A stretch of 64,000 nt of DNA from Paenibacillus macquariensis (GCF_900156375.1 NZ_FTNK01000014.1:92653-156652); one strand, 5' to 3'. Shown: positions 34,134 to 43,740, numbered from the stretch's first letter. Program-made: numbers and translations. Notes: generated by a model not told the origin, from the letters alone.

Positions 34134-34250
34134 AGAGTGGTTGCACGAAATCTGAGTAGTTACTAACAGCTACTTACTTGATATCAATTGAAAAGAAATT
34201 TAGAATAACTGGGACACGTAAGTGACCAGAACAACTGTGAGGTTTAACAA

Positions 34251-35324
34251 ATGTCCAAACGTATTTTATTTACTGGTGGTGGATCCGCAGGTCATGTCAC
34301 TGTGAATGTAGCTCTCATTCCAAGGTTTGTTGCATCAGGATGGGATGTTTCATATATAGGCTCGATCAAGGGCATTGAGTCTGAGCTTATTCGTAACGTT
34401 GATCATGTTGATTATCACGGCATTTCAACAGGCAAACTTCGACGATATATGAGTGTTGAGAATTTCAAAGATCCCTTTCGCATCGTCAAAGGTGTATTTG
34501 AAGCTTACTCCTTAATTCGGAAAATAAAACCCGATGTTGTGTTCTCAAAGGGTGGATTCGTCTCCGTGCCTGTCGTCATTGGCGCCAAATTAAACAACGT
34601 GCCCATCATTATCCATGAATCAGATATCACGCCAGGTCTCGCTAATAAAATCGCACTTCCTCTTGCAACTAAGGTATGCGTGACATTCCCTGAAACGTTA
34701 GATCATATCAAGAGTGACAAAGCCACTTATGTTGGCGCTATTATTCGTGATGAGCTTCGAGCTGGCAATGCCGCTCGTGGGCGAAGCCTACTTAAGTTCG
34801 TTAACAGTAAACCCATTATTCTCGTAATGGGTGGTAGCTTAGGTTCGAAAAAAATAAATGGAACCATTCGTAACAATCTATCCCAACTCCTGGAACAATA
34901 CCAAGTGGTACATATCTGCGGGAAAGACCAAATCGACCCTTCCATCCATCTCGATGGATATCAACAGTTCGAATACATCCACGATGAGCTGTCGGATGTC
35001 ATCGCTTCCGCTGATGTTGTCGTGACAAGAGCAGGTTCCAATTCGATATTCGAATTTCTTGCACTTCACAAACCCATGTTATTGATCCCTCTATCAAGGG
35101 CAGCAAGTCGGGGAGATCAAATATTAAATGCACAATCATTTCAGAAAGCAGGATATGCTGAGGTTCTAATGGAAGAAGAGTTGAGCGATGACTCCTTCAT
35201 GAGATCTTTAGAACTCTTGTTGTCTAACCGTCTTCAAATTGTAGACAACATGACTAAACATGATCATTCGAGTACGATAGATCAAGTCATTGGGCTTATT
35301 CAAAAGGCTGCCAAAAAGAAGTAA
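34251..35324 (+). CDS. MurG-like UDP-GlcNAc undecaprenyl-pyrophosphoryl-MurNAc transferase
   Basis: This 357-residue GT28 glycosyltransferase should add GlcNAc to lipid I at the inner face of the membrane. It has the acceptor-side glycine loop (FTGGGSAGHVTVNVALIP), the second loop VFSKGGFVSVPV, IIIHESDITPGLANKI, and the donor-side ILVMGGSLGSKKIN and VVTRAGSNSIFEFLA. The loop reads SAGHVT rather than the TGGHIYPA usual in B. subtilis MurG, placing it in a variant group seen in Firmicutes. It stands outside a division/cell-wall cluster and is probably a paralogue or a specialised enzyme. Confidence 0.87.
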   Translation: MSKRILFTGGGSAGHVTVNVALIPRFVASGWDVSYIGSIKGIESELIRNVDHVDYHGISTGKLRRYMSVENFKDPFRIVKGVFEAYSLIRKIKPDVVFSKGGFVSVPVVIGAKLNNVPIIIHESDITPGLANKIALPLATKVCVTFPETLDHIKSDKATYVGAIIRDELRAGNAARGRSLLKFVNSKPIILVMGGSLGSKKINGTIRNNLSQLLEQYQVVHICGKDQIDPSIHLDGYQQFEYIHDELSDVIASADVVVTRAGSNSIFEFLALHKPMLLIPLSRAASRGDQILNAQSFQKAGYAEVLMEEELSDDSFMRSLELLLSNRLQIVDNMTKHDHSSTIDQVIGLIQKAAKKK

Positions 35325-35381
35325 TCGTATGGAAAATGGGGATTCTCCACATTAAGCGGACCCTTTCCCTTGCAATATATG

Positions 35382-35424
35382 ACTAAATACACGTCCTTTC
35401 GATAATGAACGACGTGTATTTAGT
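35382..35424 (+). terminator. Terminator of the murG-like gene
   Basis: ACTAAATACACGTC pairs perfectly with GACGTGTATTTAGT across 14 bp, followed by TTGCTATTTTG. Confidence 0.8.
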
Positions 35425-35585
35425 TTGCTATTTTGTAACATTTGTTCACTTATATCATCACTTAACGGATGGTAAACTATGGATATGAATGATCAAATTT
35501 GATATATTAGCTTAAATATTTCGTCTTTTTTTGTGTGTTTTCATTTATGAAAGCCCTATCATTTTATTGAAGGAGACTAAACAAA

Positions 35586-36335
35586 ATGGCTATGGAGTCG
35601 ACCGTAAAATGCGCTTTAGTTACAGGTTCTAGTAGGGGGATTGGAAAAGCAGTCATTTTGGAATTTGCCAGAGCAGGTATCCACGTCATGATTAACTATT
35701 TCGGTGACGATAAGGAAGCACTGGATGTTAAGAATCAAGCAGAAACTTACGGCGTTCGAGCTGAAATCTTTCATGCAGACGTCAGTGACCCTGTTCAGGT
35801 ACAAGATTTATTCACTGCGATGGACAATCTGTTCGGAAGAATAGATATTCTAGTCAACAATGCCGGAATTGCACAAGCAGTATCCGTCAGAGAAATGACA
35901 GACGAGCAATGGGACAGAATGATCAAAATACATATGTATGGCACCTTCTATACCTCTCGTGAAGCAGCTCGCCGAATGTGGGAGCAGAAATCCGGGAGAA
36001 TCATTAACGTTACATCCGACCTTGTAAGCCAAGGTGGTGCTGAATTCGCACATTATGCAGCAGCTAAAGGCGGCATTACTGCGTTTACTAAATCACTTGC
36101 AAGGGAACTAGCTCCATACGTGTTAGTTAATGCCGTAGCACCAGGTGGTACATTCACCGACATCCGCTCTTCTCTCGAGGAAACCCAAGATAAGAACGAC
36201 GCACGTTATTTACTAAATAGACTCGCATTCCCACGGGAAATTGCAAGATCCATTCTATTTCTTGCCTCAGATGACGGAAGCATTTATACCGGACAAGTTC
36301 TTGGAGCCAATGGTGGTAGTGTCATGAACGGCTGA
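35586..36335 (+). CDS. SDR-family oxidoreductase (FabG-like)
   Basis: This 249-residue short-chain dehydrogenase/reductase has the NADP-binding TGSSRGIG, NNAG at residues about 90-93, the catalytic Ser region VTSDLVSQGG, YxxxK as HYAAAKGG, and an end NGGSVMNG typical of FabG-like enzymes. It should be a tetrameric NAD(P)(H) dehydrogenase or 3-oxoacyl reductase. AAGGAG lies 10 nt before the ATG. No acyl-carrier or fatty acid genes are adjacent, so a true FabG role is unproven. Confidence 0.88.
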   Translation: MAMESTVKCALVTGSSRGIGKAVILEFARAGIHVMINYFGDDKEALDVKNQAETYGVRAEIFHADVSDPVQVQDLFTAMDNLFGRIDILVNNAGIAQAVSVREMTDEQWDRMIKIHMYGTFYTSREAARRMWEQKSGRIINVTSDLVSQGGAEFAHYAAAKGGITAFTKSLARELAPYVLVNAVAPGGTFTDIRSSLEETQDKNDARYLLNRLAFPREIARSILFLASDDGSIYTGQVLGANGGSVMNG

Positions 36336-36373
36336 TGTGTTCAGCTATTATTTCCGTGATAATAGTAAGTTAC

Positions 36374-36421
36374 AATGAAAAGCCGAACGCTAGGATTACT
36401 CCCTGCTTTCGGCTTTTCATT
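36374..36421. terminator. Bidirectional terminator
   Basis: AATGAAAAGCCGAA pairs perfectly with TTCGGCTTTTCATT over 14 bp, with a 20-nt loop, between the converging SDR and YitT-type genes. Confidence 0.85.
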
Positions 36422-36446
36422 AGCATGATAATTAATTTCCATTAAA

Positions 36447-37319
36447 CTAATTTGGTGCGATTCTTGTATCATTACTTGAAATATCCGCTTCAGGGTCTAT
36501 GGACCTCACCAGAACCCTAAATCGTGCTTTTTCAGCGATATGCACTTTATATACTAAAGGTTTGGATACCAAGTTATTGTGTTCAAGGTCGGAATTCATC
36601 TCATCTTCCGATATATTCGTAAGACTAAGACTTAATCCCAGAACCTGCTTAATCTCGTCATGTCTCGCGCTCTGAACATACATCGTCCTGTACAATGCGA
36701 ATCCTCTAATGGTGATATGAATCATCTCGTACGCTAGAAGATAGGCAATAACAGAATACATCGCTTGATCCCATCCGAATATAACACCAGCGGTGCTCAA
36801 CACCATACAATTAATCAACATCATGATGTTGTCCACAGGTAATCCATTTCTCCAATGAGACTGTTCAGAAAGTTCCAGCGTATCCAATGCTCCGCCATAT
36901 CGAACAACTGTACCAACTCCAAGTCCCAGTGAGACTCCACCGACCATTGCAGCAGATAATGGATGCTCGATCAATGCAGGCGTATGATGAAGAAAGATGG
37001 CACTTAGTGAGAATACGATCAATCCCAGTACCGTCAGGATGACAAACTCTCTTCGAATGTGTCTGTAGTTCATACCTATAAAGGGTACATTCAATAAAAG
37101 AAGAAATAATCCTAATCTCATCTCCGTCATATGAGCGAATAGAGCAGAAATCCCTGTCATTCCACCAACAATAATCTGATTTGGAATTAAGAACAACTCC
37201 AACCCTACTGAGGCTAACACGCTTCCTATAACAACAAACAAAATTCGAGTACACCAGCGTTTAAATTCACCGCGCTCATAAGCGTGCGTTGGTTCCAAAG
37301 AAGCTCTAAGTAGTTTCAG
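36447..37319 (-). CDS. YitT-family membrane protein
   Basis: This protein of about 290 residues has five or six helices (YitT_membrane/DUF161) and a C-terminal cytoplasmic DUF2179 domain (ALYRTMYVQSARHDEIKQVLG). Motifs include LIPNQIIVGGMTGISAL and YGGALDTLELSEQ. The family function is unknown. The start is unusual: GAGGAGG lies 7 nt before a CTG codon at 37319, whereas the only upstream ATG (37358) has no ribosome site and would place the purine-rich site inside the gene. If ATG is used, the protein has 13 more residues. Confidence 0.87.
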   Translation of the reverse strand: MKLLRASLEPTHAYERGEFKRWCTRILFVVIGSVLASVGLELFLIPNQIIVGGMTGISALFAHMTEMRLGLFLLLLNVPFIGMNYRHIRREFVILTVLGLIVFSLSAIFLHHTPALIEHPLSAAMVGGVSLGLGVGTVVRYGGALDTLELSEQSHWRNGLPVDNIMMLINCMVLSTAGVIFGWDQAMYSVIAYLLAYEMIHITIRGFALYRTMYVQSARHDEIKQVLGLSLSLTNISEDEMNSDLEHNNLVSKPLVYKVHIAEKARFRVLVRSIDPEADISSNDTRIAPN

Positions 37320-37402
37320 TGCAAATCCTCCTCTTCTGCAATAGAGTTTACCTATCATGACAGACGGTTCTGGACAGCATTTCAGGCGTGGATTATAAAC
37401 GT

Positions 37403-38656
37403 TTACGTTCCACTTTCCTCTGGCAGCTTAGGTTTCACCTTAACCTCACCTTTATCTCTTCTCTTAGAATCTTTGAATTTGAATATGTTATCCATGAAGT
37501 TATAAATATGCTTAGACTCTTTAGATAATAAAGGCCCTAGGATGGCCATGATTAATACATACAGAGCTGTAAAGGACTGTAGTATGGGCATAAGGCCCCC
37601 TGCTTTGCCTAAGTTAGCCATGATAATGGAGAATTCCCCACGTCCCATGATTGTGAATCCGATGTTAAAGGATGCCTTAGTTGACAATCCTGCACTTCTA
37701 CCTGCTATCATACCTGCAACGAAATTCCCAATAAGGGTTAGAAGAACAGCTGCAAGAGATAACCATACCGCACCAAACATTTCTAAAGGATTAATGGATA
37801 GCCCAAAGCTAAAGAAGAAGATAGCTCCGAAAAAGTCCCTGAAGGGTAAAATAAGATGCTCAATGCGTTTCGCATGGTCGGTATCCGCGAGTACGAGTCC
37901 AAAGAGTAACGCTCCTATAGCTTCAGCTACATGAATCGTTTCTGCAAAGCCCGCCACTAGAAATAATGAACCAAACACAACAAGGACAAATAGTTCATTA
38001 GAACGAATATTGAGCAGCTTATTTAACAATGGGACAGCTTTTCGTCCAATAATAATCATCAATAACATGAATCCCAAGGCTATGGATGCCGTCAATAGTA
38101 CACCCCACACACTAGAGGAGTCACTGAGCACAATTCCTGAGAGGATAGATAAATATACAGCAAGGAATACATCTTCAAACATGGTTATTCCAAGGACCAT
38201 TTCTGTCTCTGCATTAGCTGTACGCTTCAGATCCACAAGGACTTTGGCTACAATGGCACTCGAAGAGATGGTTGTAATCCCTGCAATAACGAGAATCTCC
38301 GAAATCGGAAACCCCGCTAACCATCCCAATATAAGTCCCAAAGTAAAGTTAATTCCAATGTATATCGATCCGCCCGTCACAATCGACTTGCCTGACTTGA
38401 TCAACCGCCCTATTGAGAATTCAATACCCAAATAGAATAAGAGGAACAGTACCCCGATGCGACCTAAAAGGTCGATAAAGGGGGCGCTCTCTATGAATCT
38501 GAAATCAAAATGCCAAAAGTTCATTGCGTGAGGCCCAACGGCCATACCAATCAATATATAAAAGGGAATAACGGAAAATCTAATCTTAGTCGCTATCAGT
38601 CCCGCTGCAGCGATTAAAGCAATGGCCAACCCTACTTCAAAAACAATATAATCCAT
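37403..38656 (-). CDS. khtU: CPA2-type K+/H+ antiporter (KhtU-like)
   Basis: This 417-residue membrane antiporter has 11-13 helices of the Na/H exchanger CPA2 fold (FLLFYLGIEFSIGRLIKSGK, ITTISSSAIVAKVLVDLK, HVAEAIGALLFGLVLADT). Together with the upstream TrkA-C-type protein, which ends 4 bp before it, it matches B. subtilis KhtTU, which exports K+ (and NH4+) in exchange for H+ during alkaline or methylglyoxal stress. The C-terminal tail is short and basic, with no TrkA-N domain, as in KhtU. The small KhtS gene found in B. subtilis is not evident here. Confidence 0.9.
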   Translation of the reverse strand: MDYIVFEVGLAIALIAAAGLIATKIRFSVIPFYILIGMAVGPHAMNFWHFDFRFIESAPFIDLLGRIGVLFLLFYLGIEFSIGRLIKSGKSIVTGGSIYIGINFTLGLILGWLAGFPISEILVIAGITTISSSAIVAKVLVDLKRTANAETEMVLGITMFEDVFLAVYLSILSGIVLSDSSSVWGVLLTASIALGFMLLMIIIGRKAVPLLNKLLNIRSNELFVLVVFGSLFLVAGFAETIHVAEAIGALLFGLVLADTDHAKRIEHLILPFRDFFGAIFFFSFGLSINPLEMFGAVWLSLAAVLLTLIGNFVAGMIAGRSAGLSTKASFNIGFTIMGRGEFSIIMANLGKAGGLMPILQSFTALYVLIMAILGPLLSKESKHIYNFMDNIFKFKDSKRRDKGEVKVKPKLPEESGT

Positions 38657-38660
38657 CTAT

Positions 38661-39155
38661 TCAACCACTTCCGTTCAGTAAAATTTGTTTGAATAACTTC
38701 TGCTGTTCACGTTCTCCTACAACAACCAGCGTTGACTCCTTCGTAATCACGAATTCTGGACCTGGGTTTACGTGCTTGCTGTGATTTTTCTCAATAATGG
38801 CAATAATCATAGCTCCCGAATTCTGGCGCACATCAAGTTCACCAATCGATTTACCAATGGATTTATAGCTACTGTCAATTTTGTACCATTCAATAATCAG
38901 TTCATCAAATGCCATATCCACTTTCTCAAGTGCTTTCGGGACATAAGTCATTCCACCTACAATTGCCGCAATCACACGTGCTTCATCGTCATCCATAGAA
39001 ATCATAGATACACTGTCATCCGGATCCTCATAGTCAAAATGATACATTTCTCTTCTTCCATCATCATGAATAATGACAACTAACTTATCCCCACTACGCG
39101 TCATAATATGAAATTTCTTCCCAATACCTGGCAAATCTATTTCTCGTACATTCAT
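38661..39155 (-). CDS. khtT: KhtT-like regulatory subunit with RCK C-terminal domain
   Basis: This 164-residue cytoplasmic subunit has an N-terminal domain of about 70 residues (MNVREIDLPGIGKKFHIMTR, DDGRREMYHFDYED) and a TrkA_C/RCK-C domain (ELIIEWYKIDSSYKSIGKSIGELDVR, then ESTLVVVGEREQ). In B. subtilis KhtT gates KhtU and senses pH and cyclic di-AMP. It is the first gene of the pair, with a 4-bp gap to the antiporter. Confidence 0.9.
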   Translation of the reverse strand: MNVREIDLPGIGKKFHIMTRSGDKLVVIIHDDGRREMYHFDYEDPDDSVSMISMDDDEARVIAAIVGGMTYVPKALEKVDMAFDELIIEWYKIDSSYKSIGKSIGELDVRQNSGAMIIAIIEKNHSKHVNPGPEFVITKESTLVVVGEREQQKLFKQILLNGSG

Positions 39156-39310
39156 TATTAAAATACCTCCAATTATTCTGAATATTTAAATAGAACGATT
39201 ACATTGTTCATTAAAAAAGAACAGTGTCCGTCTCTATTGTTCATCATTTTAGTATAACATTATAAAAATTTGTATTAGGAAAAGGTAAGCTTATAAAAGG
39301 GTGAATTAAA

Positions 39311-39682
39311 TTAGAGCACAGACCAATTAGCTCTGCTCACAAAAGTGGAGGTGTATTTAATGGGGTCAAGAAATAAGCGACGTAATAATAAAGGAATACA
39401 ACGTTTAAAGGGATTCACAAATAAAGGTAATCGTAGGATGTTTAGAAGATAAACCATGAATAAAAGAGGTAATAATTGCGCGACTATAATAAGCCTTGAG
39501 TATACTGGTGCGGTTTGACGAACTAGAGGTCTAACCATATGTACTTCTGAAGTAATCGTTCGCTGGTATGTTTCATTTTCACTCGTACGCTCTTCATTAG
39601 AAGACACCGGAAAGGAGAAGGATAGAACCAAAGCTATACCAAGCAACATAAAAAAACGAAATACCTGTTGTATTCTGATCAT
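39311..39682 (-). CDS. Hypothetical membrane protein, 123 residues
   Basis: A strong ribosome site (AAAGGAGGAG) 7 nt before the ATG supports translation. The product has an N-terminal hydrophobic segment (FFMLLGIALVLSFSF, probably a signal anchor), a polar stretch and a second hydrophobic segment (IIVAQLLPLLFMVYLL), then a basic C-terminus. No family is recognised. It lies upstream of khtTU on the same strand, with a 155-bp gap, so it may not be in the same operon. It is not obviously the KhtS subunit. Confidence 0.6.
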   Translation of the reverse strand: MIRIQQVFRFFMLLGIALVLSFSFPVSSNEERTSENETYQRTITSEVHMVRPLVRQTAPVYSRLIIVAQLLPLLFMVYLLNILRLPLFVNPFKRCIPLLLRRLFLDPIKYTSTFVSRANWSVL

Positions 39683-39980
39683 ATCTCATCTCCTCCTTTC
39701 GCATACTGTTACTAAAATGATAACACATTACAAAAACGATCTCAAACTGAGATGGATCATTGTGAAGTCATGTTTATGGTCACTGATGATTAAACCTTGA
39801 TGCACTTTAGTGGCGGAAATTTACGCAGAGTCGAAGTTCTTGGTTATTATGTCCACGGATCTAACATATTAACAGTCGATTCTCCTAATGACTAATAACT
39901 ACCATTTCTTTGTCTTTTTTCGTTTTTTACGTTACACTAATTATTAATTTTTCAATAAAAGAAAAGAAGTGAAATAAGAA
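39683..39980. other. Intergenic region without visible genes
   Basis: About 298 bp separate the divergent hypothetical gene and the LTA-synthase-like gene. It is AT-rich near the right end. No RNA gene, repeat or strong hairpin was recognised; divergent promoters are presumed. Confidence 0.5.
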
Positions 39981-41906
39981 ATGTCCATGAATTGGAAAGC
40001 AAACAAATTACCCACTTTGATTGGTATTACGCTACTATTATTAGCTAAGTTATGCCTCCTTCGCTTTTTCTTTTTCAAAGAAGTTACGGGAGCAGGTCTA
40101 ATCGCAGACACATTGTCCATCCTTGTAATCATGTGTTTATTCGATCTCATCACACCGATCAAAGCAAAACGAAGCGTATTCTGGAGTGTTAATCTCATTG
40201 GTTCGCTTATGCTCTTTGCTGCAACGTTGTATCAGATTCATTTCGGTTCAGTACCCACATATACGACACTCACAGAACTAGGACAAGTAGGTCAAATTCG
40301 TTCCAGTATTACTACTTTGATCAAACCGATCCATTTCTTGTTTTTTGTAGATTTGGCTGTCGGCCTAATATTTATTCTTGTTAGTATCATTGTCCGTCGC
40401 AAGAGACATCGAATGCACACCTTAGGTCATATCATGAGTTCTACTCGCAATCACCGGGTCGGAAAAATGAAATGGAACATCGTTGTTGCATTAACATTAA
40501 TACTAAGTATTGGTTGTTCAAGTCTTGTTATCAACCGTTCTCTGCACATCGATAATGAACTTGTTCAAGCTGAGAATCTTGGATTTCTAAATTACCAAGT
40601 GGCTGCTGCACTTAAGAGTAAACAAGAGAGCAACATGATCGCTAGTGGAAATCTGCAGGAAACCAAAGCAGAAGTGAATGCGCTACAGTCAACCTATCCT
40701 TATCGTAATAATAACGCTGTACCACCTGCACAGTTCGGATCTGCTAAAGGCATGAACGTCATTGTTGTGCAAATGGAAGCTTTTCAGAATTTCCCGATTC
40801 ACCTCAATCTAGAACAACAAGAAGTCACACCTGTGCTTAACCAGCTTGCGAAAGAAAGCTACTATTTCCCATACTTTTATCAGCAGATTGGTCAAGGCAA
40901 TACATCGGATGCTGAATTCATGTCCAACACATCCATTTATCCAACCGGAACCGAAGCGATGTCGGCCGGATTTGGAAACAGAGAGCTACCAAGCCTTCCG
41001 CGCTTATTACATGATCAGCAATATAAATCAGCAACTTTCCATATCAATGATGTAACTTTTTGGAGTCGAAACTTGTTATACCCAGGGCTTGGATTCGATC
41101 ATTATTATGACAAACCCTACTATGTAAATGATCTATTTAATGATTTCGGCGCTTCAGATGAAGAAATGTATCGTGTTGGTATCGAGAAGATCACAGAGAT
41201 GGCCTCTGACAAGAAGCCTTTTTATGCACAGTTCGTAACAACGTCTAGTCATGCTCCCTTTGTTATTCCCGAAGATAAACGTAGAATTACGGTTCCTGCC
41301 GATATGGAGGGATCGCAACTCGGTAACTATTTAACAGCTGTGAATTATACCGATTATGCATTAGGTACACTTATTGATCAGTTAAAAGAGAATGGCCTGT
41401 GGGATAACACCATGTTGGTCGTTTATGGAGATCACTTTGGTCTTAACCCGAAAGAAATAGCTGGGTCTGAGATAACAGCCAAACTTGGTATTCCTTACGA
41501 TAATCAGATCAGTCGATTCAATATTCCATTCCTGATTCATGTTCCTAAACAAAAGGATGGTAAAGTTGTTGAACTTACTGGTGGACAACTCGATATTATG
41601 CCGACAGTGGCTAATCTCTTGGGTCTATCCTTAGAGGATAAGAAGTTTACCGCATTCGGACGTGACCTTCTAAATACGGACCATCATGTTGTGGGGATGC
41701 GATATTACTTACCAACAGGGTCTTTCTTTAATAACGATGTCTTGTTTGTTCCTGGTGCTGGTTTTGAGGATGGAACAGCCACTTCGCTAAAGACACTCCA
41801 ACCTGTTCAAGATGTGAGTGCCTACCGTAAGGACTATGATTATATAATGTCACTTATGAAATTATCAGATAAATATGTGAAATTGTTGCCTAAACGTACA
41901 CCATAA
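39981..41906 (+). CDS. Lipoteichoic acid synthase-like phosphoglycerol transferase
   Basis: This 641-residue LtaS-family enzyme has about five N-terminal helices (residues 10-190) and an extracellular sulfatase-fold domain. The catalytic Thr308 lies in GQGNTSDAEFMSN, a metal ligand in VVQMEAFQ, and Asp484-His485 in VVYGDHFG. It transfers glycerol phosphate from phosphatidylglycerol to growing lipoteichoic acid, or acts as a primase or stress paralogue. The ATG at 39981 has only a weak purine stretch upstream, with a second ATG two codons later. It has its own terminator. Confidence 0.93.
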   Translation: MSMNWKANKLPTLIGITLLLLAKLCLLRFFFFKEVTGAGLIADTLSILVIMCLFDLITPIKAKRSVFWSVNLIGSLMLFAATLYQIHFGSVPTYTTLTELGQVGQIRSSITTLIKPIHFLFFVDLAVGLIFILVSIIVRRKRHRMHTLGHIMSSTRNHRVGKMKWNIVVALTLILSIGCSSLVINRSLHIDNELVQAENLGFLNYQVAAALKSKQESNMIASGNLQETKAEVNALQSTYPYRNNNAVPPAQFGSAKGMNVIVVQMEAFQNFPIHLNLEQQEVTPVLNQLAKESYYFPYFYQQIGQGNTSDAEFMSNTSIYPTGTEAMSAGFGNRELPSLPRLLHDQQYKSATFHINDVTFWSRNLLYPGLGFDHYYDKPYYVNDLFNDFGASDEEMYRVGIEKITEMASDKKPFYAQFVTTSSHAPFVIPEDKRRITVPADMEGSQLGNYLTAVNYTDYALGTLIDQLKENGLWDNTMLVVYGDHFGLNPKEIAGSEITAKLGIPYDNQISRFNIPFLIHVPKQKDGKVVELTGGQLDIMPTVANLLGLSLEDKKFTAFGRDLLNTDHHVVGMRYYLPTGSFFNNDVLFVPGAGFEDGTATSLKTLQPVQDVSAYRKDYDYIMSLMKLSDKYVKLLPKRTP

Positions 41907-41941
41907 TCGTGTATAGGTACTTGATACAAAAATTGTCTTGG

Positions 41942-41975
41942 GACATTAGAGCAATACGCTCTAATGTCTCTTTTT
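41942..41975 (+). terminator. Terminator of the LTA-synthase-like gene
   Basis: GACATTAGAGC-AATAC-GCTCTAATGTC is a perfect 11-bp stem followed by TCTTTTTC. Confidence 0.9.
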
Positions 41976-42029
41976 CTTGCTATATGATCTATCGCATCTA
42001 GCACAAGAGCCGCCTCAATGCACGATTAT

Positions 42030-43697
42030 TTAGGAAGATCTTGTGAGCAAGTCTGGAAGCATATCAAGAATGTGGATACTCGTCAGGGCGTCCCCATAAT
42101 TCCACTCACAATCCTCTACCCAGTAAGCATGGCCACTTCGGACAGCGGGTAGTCCTTTCCACACCTTACTTTCAGCTAATTCATAGGCCGCCTGCCGGGA
42201 TGAAGCCTCCTTCGTCAGAACCATAAATATTCGATCTCCTGCGAAATGGGTCAGATCATCGATGGAAATTTCCATATAGCTCACTCCTCGGTCAAGTAAC
42301 TGCCCAATACTGGAAGGCGCCTGAAAACCCGACTTATGATATAACGTAGCCGGAAGTCCAATTGTTCCCATTACAAAAAAACGTCCACCGCGATCAGTAA
42401 TGAACACTGAAGCGCTCTCCCCCGGTTGTAGTTCCTCACTCAATCGCATCCACATCTGCTCCGTGCGTTCCTTATAATTCTCCAGCCATTGTTCGGCAAC
42501 CACACGAACGCCCAACAAATTTCCTAGCGTGTGCAGCCGCTCTTCAAGGGGCGCAAATGAATCAAATGTTACCGTTGGAGCGATCCCCATCGCCTTGTTA
42601 TACTGTTCCTCATCGCTGCTCGCCAGAATAATTAAATCCGGTTCCAACTCTCCTAGCTTGGCAACATCGATTAAGAATCCGACGTCGACCACATTGGATA
42701 ATTTCTCTCCAATCTTGATGCGTTCTTCCAAGAGTGCACTACCCTCTACTGCATCTACACCAAGTGCCACTAAATCGCCAAATGTCTCTCCGTGATATAC
42801 GATTCGTCTCGGACGCTGCGGAATCTCGACGCTATTACCAAGCCAGTCGCGGACGTGGACCAGCCCCAGTGTTGATTTGGAATACTGTCTTGGCGCTTGA
42901 CCCGTCATCTGGCGAAAGCGACGGTTGAAATAATATTCATCCTGAAAGCCGACTAGATGAGCAATCTCACGCAGCGGTGCATCTGTGTTTCGCAACCACT
43001 CTTTAGATCTCTCAATCCGCAACTCATTCAGATAATCCAGTGGTTTCTTACCGGTCAGTTGTTGAAAAATCCGAGTATACTGTTGATACATAACCCCTGC
43101 TAATTCTGCAAGTTGCCGGACGCTTATACGTTCCATATAGTGACTATGAATATAGGTAAGGGTATCCTCAACGAGCTTGGTCCCATCTACATTCACGCTC
43201 TCAGGTTGAATGTTGTGCTGAAGAAGAAGCACCATCAGCTCTTGAAAGCAAAGCTGTCTCTTGTAATCTCCCAGTTCGTTAGAGGATATCTCTGCTTCTT
43301 CCATAAGCTTCACAAGACGTAGGATACGAGTCAGTGGATGGGCAGTCAGCTCCCCTAACCTAGATGCTAGCTCTCCATTGTATAATTGAGGATGCATTCC
43401 TCTCATCTGAATAGCGGAAAAAGACAGCCTGTAATATATTAGGGTGCATTCCGTTTCATTCTGAAGCTGGTATCCACTTTGGGGACAAACTAAGAATGCC
43501 CTACCCGGAACCAAGTGAAACTTTCTATAATCGTCCGTCATGCCCCCCGCTTGACCCTGTGTTACAACCATCAGTGTATGTAATGGGTTTCGTTCCTTTA
43601 GCGTTTCCCCTCCAGAAGGTACCTGACACAATCGGACTTCATCCAAATGAAAGAGCAGTGATTGCGTTGTTGATATAGGAATGGGATCCTTATTCAT
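42030..43697 (-). CDS. AraC-type regulator fused to a siderophore-binding domain (Btr-like)
   Basis: This 555-residue regulator has an N-terminal cupin-like domain (LHTLMVVTQGQAGG), an AraC helix-turn-helix pair (residues about 185-285; ISVRQLAELAGVMYQQYTRIF and LREIAHLVGFQDEYYFNRRF) and a C-terminal Peripla_BP_2 iron-siderophore domain (from WLGNSVEIPQRPRRIVYHGE). The same layout occurs in B. subtilis Btr, which activates siderophore uptake on binding bacillibactin. The C-domain closely resembles the neighbouring lipoprotein (shared FAGDRIF and the GESASVF/GETASVF pair). A Fur-type palindrome lies just upstream. Confidence 0.9.
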   Translation of the reverse strand: MNKDPIPISTTQSLLFHLDEVRLCQVPSGGETLKERNPLHTLMVVTQGQAGGMTDDYRKFHLVPGRAFLVCPQSGYQLQNETECTLIYYRLSFSAIQMRGMHPQLYNGELASRLGELTAHPLTRILRLVKLMEEAEISSNELGDYKRQLCFQELMVLLLQHNIQPESVNVDGTKLVEDTLTYIHSHYMERISVRQLAELAGVMYQQYTRIFQQLTGKKPLDYLNELRIERSKEWLRNTDAPLREIAHLVGFQDEYYFNRRFRQMTGQAPRQYSKSTLGLVHVRDWLGNSVEIPQRPRRIVYHGETFGDLVALGVDAVEGSALLEERIKIGEKLSNVVDVGFLIDVAKLGELEPDLIILASSDEEQYNKAMGIAPTVTFDSFAPLEERLHTLGNLLGVRVVAEQWLENYKERTEQMWMRLSEELQPGESASVFITDRGGRFFVMGTIGLPATLYHKSGFQAPSSIGQLLDRGVSYMEISIDDLTHFAGDRIFMVLTKEASSRQAAYELAESKVWKGLPAVRSGHAYWVEDCEWNYGDALTSIHILDMLPDLLTRSS

Positions 43698-43714
43698 AAT
43701 GAACGACTCCTTTA

Positions 43715-43733
43715 AATGAGAATAGTTCTCATT
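43715..43733. promoter_or_regulatory. Fur box upstream of the Btr-like gene
   Basis: AATGAGAA-TAG-TTCTCATT is a perfect 8-bp dyad, matching the inverted-repeat form of Fur sites. It lies about 20 bp upstream of the Btr-like start codon. Confidence 0.7.
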
Positions 43734-43740
43734 GTATAGA

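Noticed and set aside
36865..37254. Minus-strand frame of 129 codons
   Set aside because: It overlaps the YitT-type gene in another frame and has no recognisable features.
37542..38435. Plus-strand frames of 130 and 141 codons
   Set aside because: They are antisense shadows of the khtU coding sequence.
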